Below are positions 53,780-62,715 of a DNA stretch of 64,000 bases, one piece after another. A program made the position numbers and the translations under genes. Under the pieces are notes generated by a model. That model made no database searches and was not told where the DNA came from. It saw only the letters and a list, made by a program, of their open reading frames with translations. How positions within the stretch are numbered: the stretch's first letter is position 1; every line of letters starts with the position of its first letter. Source of the stretch: a bacterium 1xD42-87 (GTDB taxonomy: Bacteria > Bacillota > Clostridia > Lachnospirales > Lachnospiraceae). The stretch lies in the NCBI GenBank assembly GCA_003611805.1, contig RAYM01000018.1:1-64000 (forward strand), given 5' to 3'.

Positions 53780-54212
53780 CTGCGTCAAACAAGTTCTGCT
53801 TTTCTCCTCCGCCACCGATTGACCCAATAGGTTTGCCCTTTTCCAAACCAAAAACCGTACACCGACTTTTCCACCATTTTTGCACCCCTATTTTTTTAAA
53901 ATGATCCAAAATCATCTGAGAAATCCCCAATTTCCACAAAGTTATCCACATTGACATTGTCGTCATTTCAAGTCGAATCCTATACCATTTCTTCGCAATC
54001 TGTCTGTCGTTTTCGGTTTTTTCTAACATCTTTTTGTCGAACGGTCTCATTTCCTGCCGAAATCGTTGACCAATCCTGTAATAACCTCTCCAATAGGAGT
54101 CAATCACATTTTATCTCTTGTCGTCCTGAGTCAATCCACATGGCTTGTCTCTTCCACGGACTTTTTGTCTTTTTCTACGTTGACTCATCTGGATAGTGGG
54201 AAAATACGCCAT
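53780..54212. other. 430-base intergenic region with DnaA-box-like sequences
   Basis: No credible gene. The longest frame (leftward, 53757-54107) has no ribosome site and a basic, Trp-rich composition. TTATCCACA occurs at 53942-53950 and again at 53649-53657. The pair GAGTCAATCACAT / GAGTCAATCCACAT (about 54095 and 54129) is a short direct repeat. Composition differs from the flanking genes. Confidence 0.5.
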
Positions 54213-56618
54213 TTAAAGCCATTCATCCCAAAATCTTTCCACTTTTCGACCTATTTGGTCAACCGTGACGACCACCTTTTCCTGCCACTCCCGCGGAAAT
54301 AACCGCTGATAAGCGGGAGACAAAAACCGTTCATCCAAAAGCGCGACAACCCCAAAGTCATCCACCGTGCGTATCACCCGCCCCGCCGCCTGCAGTACCT
54401 TGTTCATACCCGGATAACGGTAGGCATAGTCGAAACCGTTCTCCCCCCAGCCGTCAAAATACTTTTTCAAAAGCTCCCGCTCATTGCACACCTGTGGCAG
54501 CCCGGTTCCAACGATTATCGCGCCGATCAGACTGTCATTCTTCAAGTCGATCCCCTCGCTGAAAATCCCGCCCATCACACAAAACCCAAGAAGACTTCTC
54601 TCTTCCTCTATCTCAATATCCATTCTGACCAGACTTTGCAGGTCACAGTCCTCATTCCCGCGGAACCGATTTAAAAAGGCTTCTCTGGATTCCTCATTCA
54701 TATGGCTTTCCTGCAGAATACACTCCACATTCCCTTCCCCGTTGAAATACTTCTGGTAGATTTCAAAAACCTGCTGTAAAAAGGTATGGGAGGGAAAGAA
54801 AGCCATATAGTTGCCCTGTCTCTTTTCTATGATGTTGTGGATGTAAGCTGCAATCCGATAGTATTCCGCATCTCCCCTGCGTGTATAGCGGCTTGTCACG
54901 TCGCTCCCGATATACAGCCCCAGCTTGTCCGGGCGAAACACCGATCTGGCATAGACCTCATAGTCTCCCTCCTCCGCCCCCAGAAGCGTTTTATAATACT
55001 GGATCGGCAGAAGCGTCGCGGAAAACAGAATCGTGCTTCTCCCCCGCCTCATGCAGTCTCTCAGATTACCCGCCGGATTCACGCAGAAAAGCTTCACGAT
55101 AAAACTGCCGTCCTCCCGAAGTTCCGAGTACGTCACATAATTTTCATCCGCCAGCTCATACATTTCCAAAAAATGGGAAACCTCGAAGTAAAAGGAAAGA
55201 ATATCCGCCCGCACCGGGCTGTCATCGTGATCCTCCAGATAGTCCTCGATCGCCGCGCCGAGGCGCATCAGCGCACGGACAAGCGCATCCGTCTGCTCCA
55301 CCACCCGGCAGCCTTCGCATTCCCTTTTCAGCGCCAGCATTTCCTTATTGCATTTATCCAGATTTTTGGCAATCCGCTCATCATATGCCTTGACCGTCTT
55401 TTTCAGTTCCAGAAACGCCTCCTTGCAGAGAAGGGCGCTGTACATCTCCCGCCCCCGCTCCACCAGATTGTGCGCCTCGTCCACAAGAAAAATATATTCT
55501 CCCCTGACCCCTTCCGCAAAAAAGCGGCGCAGATACACATGCGGATCAAACAGATAATTGTAATCGCAGATCACCGCGTCGGCAAACAGACTCATGTCCA
55601 GACAAAGCTCAAAAGGGCAGACCTGATACTGCCGCGCATACGCCTCAATCTGTTCTCTCGTGAAGTTGTCCACATGAGTCAACAGGTCGTACATCGCCTC
55701 ATTTACCCTGTCATAGTGTCCCTTCGCATATGGACAGCTGACCGGGTTGCACTCGGTTTCTTCCATGAAACATATTTTGTCCTTTGCGGTCAATATGACA
55801 CTCTTCAGTTTCAGCCCCCGCTCCCGCAGCAGGGAGATCGTATCGTCCGCCACCGTGCGTGTGATGGTTTTCGCCGTCAGATAAAAAAGACGTTCGCACA
55901 TCCCCTCCCCCATAGCCTTCAGTGCGGGGAACACCGTGGAGATCGTCTTGCCCGCGCCCGTCGGCGCCTCGATAAAGAGCTTGCGCCTGTGGTAAATCGT
56001 CTGATACACATAAGTCACCAGTTCTTTCTGCCCTTCACGGTATGGAAAAGGAAATTGCATCTCCTTGATGGAAGCCTGCCTGCATTTTTGCCACGCGAAC
56101 TGGTAATCCGCCCATTTCCTGTACTGTGCCATCAGTTCTCCGAACCACGTCTGCAGCTCCTCATACAGATATTCCTCATGAAAATAGCGGATTTCCTCTG
56201 TCTCCATATGACAGTACGTCATGCGCACCCGGATATCGGGCAGTTTTTTCTGTGTGGCGTAAATGTAGGCGTAGCACTTTGCCTGTGCCAGATGAACTGG
56301 CACAGGCGCCTTCATCTTTTTCAGATCGTGGTACGTTCCCTTAATCTCATCTATGGTAACCGCCACTCTCTGTACCGACTGCTCAGTGATAATACCGTCA
56401 GCCCGCCCCTCCACAATAATCTCATACTCTCCCGCGTCATAAGCGTAAGAAAGAGGCACCTCCGCCTGATAGGACGGACCCATCCGCCGCTGGATCATGC
56501 GGTGAATCCGTCCGCCCTCCTGCATGGCATTTTCGGGTGACGCCGCTCTTCGATTGTCAATATCACCGGAGCGCAGAATAAATTCCACCAGGCTCCGCAC
56601 GGAAATGCGTACTTCCAT
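54213..56618 (-). CDS. PD-(D/E)xK nuclease fused to a DinG/XPD-like Fe-S helicase
   Basis: 801 residues. Residues 1-170 look like a RecB/Cas4-type nuclease: D74 (GRADGII), E91-x-K93 (IDEIKGTY) and the Q112xxxY motif. An Rad3-related superfamily 2 helicase follows, with Walker A APTGAGKT (218-225), DEAH (380-383), and an inserted cysteine cluster (C283, C290, C295, with C334 and C339 nearby) suited to a 4Fe-4S cluster. C-terminal motifs include SEGIDLKND and QAAGRVIRT. It would unwind and cut DNA, probably in repair. Transcribed alone, or after the HPr-like gene's terminator. Confidence 0.9.
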   Translation of the reverse strand: MEVRISVRSLVEFILRSGDIDNRRAASPENAMQEGGRIHRMIQRRMGPSYQAEVPLSYAYDAGEYEIIVEGRADGIITEQSVQRVAVTIDEIKGTYHDLKKMKAPVPVHLAQAKCYAYIYATQKKLPDIRVRMTYCHMETEEIRYFHEEYLYEELQTWFGELMAQYRKWADYQFAWQKCRQASIKEMQFPFPYREGQKELVTYVYQTIYHRRKLFIEAPTGAGKTISTVFPALKAMGEGMCERLFYLTAKTITRTVADDTISLLRERGLKLKSVILTAKDKICFMEETECNPVSCPYAKGHYDRVNEAMYDLLTHVDNFTREQIEAYARQYQVCPFELCLDMSLFADAVICDYNYLFDPHVYLRRFFAEGVRGEYIFLVDEAHNLVERGREMYSALLCKEAFLELKKTVKAYDERIAKNLDKCNKEMLALKRECEGCRVVEQTDALVRALMRLGAAIEDYLEDHDDSPVRADILSFYFEVSHFLEMYELADENYVTYSELREDGSFIVKLFCVNPAGNLRDCMRRGRSTILFSATLLPIQYYKTLLGAEEGDYEVYARSVFRPDKLGLYIGSDVTSRYTRRGDAEYYRIAAYIHNIIEKRQGNYMAFFPSHTFLQQVFEIYQKYFNGEGNVECILQESHMNEESREAFLNRFRGNEDCDLQSLVRMDIEIEEERSLLGFCVMGGIFSEGIDLKNDSLIGAIIVGTGLPQVCNERELLKKYFDGWGENGFDYAYRYPGMNKVLQAAGRVIRTVDDFGVVALLDERFLSPAYQRLFPREWQEKVVVTVDQIGRKVERFWDEWL

Positions 56619-56649
56619 ATCTCTACCTCTTAACCATGCGCATAAGAAA

Positions 56650-56694
56650 GACTCCCTACATAAGATAATCTTACGTTATCTTACATAGGGAGTC
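56650..56694 (-). terminator. Long hairpin after the HPr-like gene
   Basis: GACTCCCTACATAAGATAA and its near complement (two changes over 19 bases) form a long stem, followed leftward by TCTTTCTT. It separates the HPr-like gene from the helicase gene. Confidence 0.7.
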
Positions 56695-56721
56695 AATGTG
56701 TTCGATCTCTGTAGCCGAAAT

Positions 56722-56946
56722 CTATACCGCTACCGCCCATTTTCTGAGATGTCTCTCAAAATCCGGTTCGTAGCCATTGTACGCAACGGTTAAAATCTGA
56801 TTGAAATTCAGTCCCAATACGCCAATGATGGATTTCGCATCCACGATAAAGCTGTTGTAAAAGATATCCACGTCACAGTCACACTTGGTCGCTGCGGACA
56901 CGAAGTCCTTTACCTCATCCGGTCTCAATTTGATTTTGTGTTGCAT
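56722..56946 (-). CDS. HPr-like protein without the active-site histidine
   Basis: 74 residues from the ATG after GGAAGGTG. An upstream extension is rejected. The fold pattern of HPr is visible in the second half (CDVDIFYNSFIVDAKSIIGVLGLNFNQILTV matches, in two blocks, the HPr strand and the SIMGVM helix), but the N-terminal HARPA motif with His15 is missing, LRPDE standing near that place. It cannot act as a normal PTS phosphocarrier. It may be regulatory or structural. Transcribed alone. Confidence 0.82.
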   Translation of the reverse strand: MQHKIKLRPDEVKDFVSAATKCDCDVDIFYNSFIVDAKSIIGVLGLNFNQILTVAYNGYEPDFERHLRKWAVAV

Positions 56947-57198
56947 AACTTTCACCTTCCTTTTCACGTATGTATGCGAAGGGCACACATAGAAAAACGT
57001 TTTCAAGCTCCTCATGTGAGTAGATTATACTCCATTGATTTCATTTGTAAAGAGGTATTTTTGTTTCAATTTTTGTACAATTTTGGCATCTTCTGGGCAT
57101 TTTTCACAACTTTACATAATTATTTTGAAACTCAAATCGTTTTTTGTGAAATCTGCCTATTATGTGCCATTTCCCGCTCCCCGCAACGCTGAAATTTA

Positions 57199-57990
57199 TC
57201 AGGTTTGCTGAAATTCCACCATATAATCTTGGTAACGGTACGCACACATCTGCCTCTGCAGCTTCCTGTTTTCCCGGCTTCTGATACCGATCGTCCGATG
57301 GAATGCGCGGAACAGTTCCTGATAGCTCTCCTCCTTTTCAGAATAAGCAGGATCTTTCAGGACAAACGCATCCCCCGCTGTCACCAGATACCATTCCTCC
57401 CTTGCGGGATGGACGCCGAAAAGTCTTCGGTTTTCATCATAAACCATAAAATTCTCAATACTCAGTCTGTCCGCAAAGTGCGGCATTATAAAAGGTATCA
57501 CATTATTTTTCGGTCCGATCCGCGCAAAAAGAACCCCGTCTCTCGCGATTTTTGTATTTGCAAGCTCCTGAAACCTGAGAAACTCGATCTCGTAATGCGC
57601 TTCGTTAGCCGTAAACCGCGCCAGCTCAAAACATCTCGCCACATAGGGATTGCGAAGGTTTTCCATCACCCTGCTGCCGCTGCCGGCTGTAAGCGCGTCT
57701 ACCACCGTCTTATAGACCGCCTCCCCCTTATCGGGATAACACGAGGCAGCTGCCCGGCAGAGAGAATGATACACATGCTCCCCCAGACGCACTTTAAGCG
57801 TATCCGCCACCTTTTCAGTCTTGACAGGATCCGGGAAAATATGCACATAAGTCGCAAACAGCCGCAGATTCTCCTCCTCACCTACCTGAATATGCACATG
57901 CTCATGCCCCTCCCTCAAGGCGTAGGCGTCGTAAATCCCGGTGAATATCCCTTCCAGAGAATCCTCGCAGACCAGATATTTTTCTTCCAT
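57199..57990 (-). CDS. TIGR03915-type putative DNA repair protein
   Basis: 263 residues from ATG 57990. An upstream start overlapping the radical SAM gene is less likely because family members begin near YLVCEDSLEGIFTGIYDAY. Contains RNPYVARCFELARFTANEAHY and FARIGPKNNVIPFIMPHFADR. The family is regularly encoded next to a radical SAM partner and is thought to act with it on DNA. Its ATG lies 41 bases after that gene's stop, and both should be under the SOS promoter at 59421-59498. The biochemical role is not established. Confidence 0.88.
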   Translation of the reverse strand: MEEKYLVCEDSLEGIFTGIYDAYALREGHEHVHIQVGEEENLRLFATYVHIFPDPVKTEKVADTLKVRLGEHVYHSLCRAAASCYPDKGEAVYKTVVDALTAGSGSRVMENLRNPYVARCFELARFTANEAHYEIEFLRFQELANTKIARDGVLFARIGPKNNVIPFIMPHFADRLSIENFMVYDENRRLFGVHPAREEWYLVTAGDAFVLKDPAYSEKEESYQELFRAFHRTIGIRSRENRKLQRQMCAYRYQDYMVEFQQT

Positions 57991-58030
57991 ATATAAATGT
58001 ATTCCCTTTCCCCAAAATCGTTCTAAATTA

Positions 58031-59347
58031 TTACCCAAATCCAGCCATATCAAACAGGGACATCTGGCGGTAAGTCGTGCCGTCCGTCATAAAAGGCAGC
58101 TTCTCTCCCCTGCCCATCTGATTCTGATAGGTGAGATTCCGCACGATATACTGTTCTTCCAGCTTCGTCGGATACATCATCCTGCCGTTGCAGGTGATAA
58201 AATAGAGTGCGCGTTTCAATACCACGCCAATCTTCTTCAAATCCTCAAAGGTCAGACTGCCGAACCGTCTCGCCGCCACGATCCGCCTCGCGCTCTTGAC
58301 GCCCACGCCCGGAATCCGCAAGAGCAGATGGTAATCCGCCCGGTTGATCTCCACCGGAAAACATTCCAGATGGCGCACCGCCCAGTCCGCCTTCGGGTCA
58401 ATCGCCGTATTGAAATTCGGTCGGTCCGCCGTCAAAAGTTCATCCACCTTAAAGTCATAGAACCGCAGGAGCCAGTCCGCCTGGTACAGCCTGTGTTCCC
58501 GAAGCAGCGGAGGTCCTCCCGCAAGAGCGGGCAGGTCCTTTTCCTCATTCACATTTACGAATGCCGAATAATACACCCGCTTTAAGGAAAACTTGTCATA
58601 AAGACTTTCCGCCACCGACATGATCTGGTAATCGCTCTCCGGCAGCGCGCCGATCACCATCTGGGTGGACTGTCCCGCCTCACAGAAATGGGGCGCATGT
58701 TTGTATAAGGTAATCTCGTTTTTATTCTCCGTGATACCCTCCTGGATCTGGCGCATGGGTTTTAAAATATTTTTGCGGTGCTTATTGGGTGCCACCGCCC
58801 GCAGCCCTTCCGCCGTCGCCATCTCCAGATTCACGCTCATGCGGTCTGCAAGATAACCCGCACGCTGAATCAGAATCGGATCCGCCCCGGGAATCGCCTT
58901 GACATGGATGTATCCCTGAAATCGGTGCAGGGTGCGCAGCCTGTGTACCGTCTCGCAGATCAGCTCCATCGTGTAATTGGGGCTGTACAAAATCCCCGAG
59001 CTTAGAAACAGGCCTTCTATATAATTGCGCCTGTAAAACTCCATCGTCAGCTCGCACACCTCGTCCGGTGTGAAGGAGGCGCGCGGCACATCGTTGGAAC
59101 AGCGGTTGACACAGTACCTGCAGTCATAAATACACTCGTTTGTAAAAAGAATTTTCAGCAGGGAAACACATCTGCCGTCCGCCGCAAAGCTGTGGCACAG
59201 CCCCGCCGCCACGGTATTGCCGATGCCCTGCCCGTCGTTCTTCCGAAAAGAGCCGCTGGAGCTGCACGACACATCATACTTCGCCGCGTCGCCAAGTATT
59301 TTCAGTTTATCCATGACCGACATCTGCGGCGCAATTCTGACATCCAT
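58031..59347 (-). CDS. Putative DNA modification/repair radical SAM protein (TIGR03916 type)
   Basis: 438 residues from ATG 59347, with AGGAG 10 bases before. An upstream extension runs through the LexA boxes and is rejected. The radical SAM cluster CxxxCxxC is C72, C76, C79 (NECIYDCRYCVNRC). A helix-hairpin-helix DNA-binding motif lies near residue 350 (LLLRIPGVGVKSARRIVAARRFG). The C-terminal MSLFDMAGF resembles a clamp-binding peptide (QMSLF), which would suit a replication-linked repair enzyme. Operon partner of the gene at 57199. Confidence 0.92.
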   Translation of the reverse strand: MDVRIAPQMSVMDKLKILGDAAKYDVSCSSSGSFRKNDGQGIGNTVAAGLCHSFAADGRCVSLLKILFTNECIYDCRYCVNRCSNDVPRASFTPDEVCELTMEFYRRNYIEGLFLSSGILYSPNYTMELICETVHRLRTLHRFQGYIHVKAIPGADPILIQRAGYLADRMSVNLEMATAEGLRAVAPNKHRKNILKPMRQIQEGITENKNEITLYKHAPHFCEAGQSTQMVIGALPESDYQIMSVAESLYDKFSLKRVYYSAFVNVNEEKDLPALAGGPPLLREHRLYQADWLLRFYDFKVDELLTADRPNFNTAIDPKADWAVRHLECFPVEINRADYHLLLRIPGVGVKSARRIVAARRFGSLTFEDLKKIGVVLKRALYFITCNGRMMYPTKLEEQYIVRNLTYQNQMGRGEKLPFMTDGTTYRQMSLFDMAGFG

Positions 59348-59420
59348 CTCATCCACGCTCCTCTGCCCAACCGTCTCTCCAAATTCACCCACAAACCTGC
59401 GCGTTCTATTTCTGCTGTCA

Positions 59421-59498
59421 GAACGTACGTTCTTGTTTTGTATCAGTATCTTAACACATCCGTAATCACATTGCAAGCCTTTTTTAGAACATTTGTTC
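59421..59498 (-). promoter_or_regulatory. SOS promoter with two LexA boxes
   Basis: TTGCAA (fwd 59471-59476), 17 bases, TAAGAT (fwd 59448-59453). GAAC-N4-GTTC, the Gram-positive LexA box, occurs at 59421-59432 (GAACGTACGTTC) and 59487-59498 (GAACATTTGTTC), one on each side of the promoter, both in an AGAAC...GTTCTTGTTTT context. Confidence 0.85.
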
Positions 59499-59587
59499 TT
59501 GTTTTTGTAAAAAGCATTGCGCAATAGGAGTTCTTACAGTATAATCAGACTATTACCTGCGAATGTGAAAGAGAAAGGAACGGAAAG

Positions 59588-60985
59588 ATGGAAACAAATA
59601 AGGCAAGAGGAAATTTTACGGGCAAACTCGGTTTTGTCCTGGCTGCGGCAGGCAGCGCGGTGGGGCTCGGTAATATCTGGCGGTTCCCCTATCTGGCAGC
59701 AAAGGACGGCGGCGGATTATTTATTTTCTGCTATATCATCCTGGCGCTGACTTTCGGATTCACCCTGCTCACCACGGAGATCGCCATCGGACGTAAGACA
59801 GCGCAGAGTCCGCTGACCGCATACGGTGTGATCCACCCGAAATGGAAGGGGCTCGGCATTCTGGCAAGTCTTGTCCCAATTATTATTTTACCCTATTATC
59901 TCGCTATCGGCGGGTGGGTATTAAAGTATCTCACGGTCTTTGTCACCGGGAAAACCGCGGACGCCGCTGCGGACGGTTATTTTACCGGTTTTATTTCCCA
60001 GCAGGTCAGCCCTGTGGTCTTTATGGTGATATTTACGATTCTGTCCGCAATTATTATTTTCGGCGGCGTGGACAACGGTATTGAGCGTGCCAGCAAATTT
60101 ATCATGCCCCTGCTCCTCGTCCTGATTATCGGCATTTCTGTTTACGCGCTGACGCTCCGCCACACGGACGCGTCAGGACTGGAAAGAACAGGACTGGAAG
60201 GGCTGAAAATTTATCTGCTGCCAAGCTTCGAGGGCGTTACCCTGCAGGACTTTTTCCTGGTGGTTATGGACGCTCTCGGGCAGCTGTTTTACTCCATCAG
60301 CGTCGCCATGGGCATCATGGTGGCATACGGCTCCTACGTGAAAAAGGACGTCGATCTGATGCCCTCCATCAACCAGATTGAAATTTTTGATACCGTGGTG
60401 GCACTGCTTGCTGGAATGATGATCGTCCCTGCGGTCTATGTTTTCATGGGAACCGAGGGCATGTCCGCCGGACCGGGACTTATGTTTATCTCCCTGCCGA
60501 AGATTTTTGCAGCGATGGGATGGGTCGGGACCGTCGTCGGCATCCTGTTCTTTGTGATGGTGTCATTTGCGGCGGTGACTTCCGCTGTTTCCATCATGGA
60601 GGCGATCGTTGCCAGTCTGATGGACAAGTTCCATCTGTCCAGAAATAAGAGCACTGCGCTCGTGACTGTCTACGGAATCATTGTCGGGACAATTGTATGT
60701 TTCGGTTATAACTTCTTCTACTTTGAGTTGCAGCTGCCTAACGGCTCCGTAGGCCAGATTTTGGACGTCATGGACTATGTCAGCAACAACTGCCTGATGC
60801 CGCTTGTGGCGCTTCTGACCTGCATCCTGATCGGATGGGTTGTAAAACCCAAGGTCATCATTGACGAAGTGACCCTGGGCGGATATAAGTTCGGCAGAAA
60901 ACGCCTGTATATTGCGATGATTACGGTAATCGCACCATTGCTTCTGTTCCTGCTGCTTTTGCAGTCGTTCGGCATTTCCCTGTAA
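59588..60985 (+). CDS. Sodium-dependent transporter, neurotransmitter:sodium symporter family
   Basis: 465 residues, 11-12 membrane segments. The family opening GFVLAAAGSAVGLGNIWRFPYLAAKDGGG carries the unwound first helix that binds Na+ and substrate. Members import amino acids such as tryptophan, leucine or tyrosine with Na+. The bacterial short form usually has 11 helices. AAAGG/GGAACGG precedes the ATG. It is a single gene, divergent from the SOS operon and ended by the hairpin at 61048. Confidence 0.93.
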   Translation: METNKARGNFTGKLGFVLAAAGSAVGLGNIWRFPYLAAKDGGGLFIFCYIILALTFGFTLLTTEIAIGRKTAQSPLTAYGVIHPKWKGLGILASLVPIIILPYYLAIGGWVLKYLTVFVTGKTADAAADGYFTGFISQQVSPVVFMVIFTILSAIIIFGGVDNGIERASKFIMPLLLVLIIGISVYALTLRHTDASGLERTGLEGLKIYLLPSFEGVTLQDFFLVVMDALGQLFYSISVAMGIMVAYGSYVKKDVDLMPSINQIEIFDTVVALLAGMMIVPAVYVFMGTEGMSAGPGLMFISLPKIFAAMGWVGTVVGILFFVMVSFAAVTSAVSIMEAIVASLMDKFHLSRNKSTALVTVYGIIVGTIVCFGYNFFYFELQLPNGSVGQILDVMDYVSNNCLMPLVALLTCILIGWVVKPKVIIDEVTLGGYKFGRKRLYIAMITVIAPLLLFLLLLQSFGISL

Positions 60986-61047
60986 TACCGGGACATAAAT
61001 AAAACAAAATATTCCACCCGAAGCCGTCCGGCACACGGACACAAAAA

Positions 61048-61101
61048 TCCCGGAAGCAGCCATCAAACCACAAAAAGATGACTGTTCCCGGGAACTTTTT
61101 T
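61048..61101. terminator. Convergent terminator
   Basis: TCCCGGAAGCAGCCATC pairs with GATGACTGTTCCCGGGA (two mismatches and one wobble), followed by TTTTTT on the plus strand. Confidence 0.75.
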
Positions 61102-61113
61102 AGCTTCGATTTT

Positions 61114-62388
61114 TTACCGGATGCGGAACTGGCCTATGAGGCGGTTCAGCGTCTTTGCCTGACCGGATAATTCGTTGGAAACCTCCGCGCTCTTTTCGGC
61201 TGCGGAGGAATTGGTCTCTGTCACTCTGGATACTTCCTTGATCCTATTTTCCACGGAAACGATCATCTCCGACTGCTGCACGCTGGCGCTGGCGATTTCA
61301 TCCATCAGCGCTTTGATGGACTGCACGCACTCACTGATGACCTGCATCGCGGATATCGCGTCTCCCGTGGACTCTGTCCCGGACTTTACGTCCTGTGTCG
61401 AGCGGCTGATCAGCACGCCCGTATTTTGCGCCGCCTGGGACGACTTGGACGCAAGGCTTCTCACCTCTCCCGAGACAACGGCAAAGCCCCTTCCTGCCTC
61501 CCCTGCCCTTGCTGCCTCGACTGACGCGTTCAGCACCAGAATGTTTGTCTGGAACGCAATATCTTCAATGGTTTTCACAATGTTTCTCTCCACGTCCACG
61601 GCTATATTGCCGTCCGCCATTTCCCCTAATATCCGTCCGATATCGTCGATGGTCTTCCGCAGGCAGTCACAGACATGGTGGATGGTCTGCGCGATCATGC
61701 CGATCTCATCGCTCCGCCCGTAGAAGGATTCCAGTCCCTGATCCGGCGGATAATTTCCAGATAGCCGGGATCGGTGGTCTCCGTATTCAGAAGGGATTCA
61801 TCCGAATGGTACAGATAAGTTCCCGCCTGCGCCCACATAGCCGATACACTCCTGTCCTTCAAAAATGGGCTGGTACATGGATATAATCATGCTTCCCGTA
61901 CCGGGAGACTGCATGATGCCCAGATTGGTCAGTTTCGGCTCCGCCAGAATGGTATTCTGAAACTCCTTCAGGGAATCGCCGCTTCTGGTTGTGATACCGA
62001 CCACGTTGCTGTCCGTATGTGTCAGCACATGTGTGTCCGGCGTAGCGATATACAGACCTTCAAAAATTCCCTTGACGCCTGCAAAATCCTCCGTGTAACG
62101 CTGCGCGTTCTCCTGCAGAGCCGGATCATCCGGCGAGCCGAGGAGATCATGCACTTCGCTTCCGAGCGCGAACGCCGTCATATACTCCTCCGCGGACGCC
62201 ACGTAATCGTTGATGATGGACGCTCTGGATTCCACAACATCCATCATCTGGTTTGTAATGTTGCTCTCGACCATCGTCGAGATCCGGTCTGAGACAATAT
62301 ACCAAAGCAGAAGCATCCCTGCAAAAAAAAGCGCTGTGGTAATGATGCCGATCCGGGTAGCAAGCTTTCGATTTGCAAAAAAATTCAT
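61114..62388 (-). pseudogene. Decayed methyl-accepting chemotaxis protein gene
   Basis: Two frames of one former gene. The 5' part (62388-61798) encodes a membrane segment (about 10-32) and a Cache sensor domain up to GYVGAGG. One extra G then shifts the frame, since the +1-corrected reading continues TYLYHSDESLLNTETTDPGYLE. A second shift near 61730 leads into LESFYGRSDEIGMIAQ and the signalling part (61698-61114, IEDIAFQTNILVLNASVEAARAGEAGRGFAVVSGEVR). The second membrane segment, most of HAMP and about 100 residues before the signalling tip are also missing, so the gene has lost segments as well as frame. No chemotaxis or flagellar genes are nearby. Confidence 0.85.
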
Positions 62389-62466
62389 GACTCTATTCCT
62401 CCTGCGTTTTTTTCGTCAAATATTTTACCACAGGTTTTTTCTGCCTACAAAAGGGTTGCCCTGCAA

Positions 62467-62637
62467 TCATTTTGCCAAAATTCTTTTTTTAAATGCCCTG
62501 ATCTTTGCCGCGTATTTGCTCGTCATAACCACACCGACGATCATCATGCCGAGCGTCACGCCCTGACAGAAACCGTCGAGAAAATTGTCGGCACGATCTG
62601 TAAACAATAAAATTAAGTACGCAATCGCTGACGCCAT
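62467..62637 (-). CDS. Small membrane protein, 56 residues
   Basis: From ATG 62637 after AGGTGAG. Two hydrophobic stretches (about 2-13 and 28-38) frame a short acidic loop (DRADNFLDGF), and the C-terminus is basic (KYAAKIRAFKKR). It is leftward, just upstream of the decayed chemoreceptor and divergent from the DUF1266 gene. No function is known. Confidence 0.55.
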   Translation of the reverse strand: MASAIAYLILLFTDRADNFLDGFCQGVTLGMMIVGVVMTSKYAAKIRAFKKRILAK

Positions 62638-62715
62638 GCTGGAAACTCACCTGCCATTCTGTTATACTGTCTCTTGTAAGAAGGATAAGAAAATTTTTAC
62701 AGGAGGATTAGCAAA

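Noticed and set aside
53649-53950. Chromosomal origin
   Set aside because: Only a few DnaA-box-like sites and no dnaA, dnaN, recF or gyr genes in the window.
53757-54107. 116-codon leftward frame between the amylase and helicase genes
   Set aside because: No ribosome site, unlikely composition, no family; the region is treated as intergenic.
54786-56540. 584-codon rightward frame opposite the helicase gene
   Set aside because: Antisense shadow; the leftward frame carries all helicase motifs.
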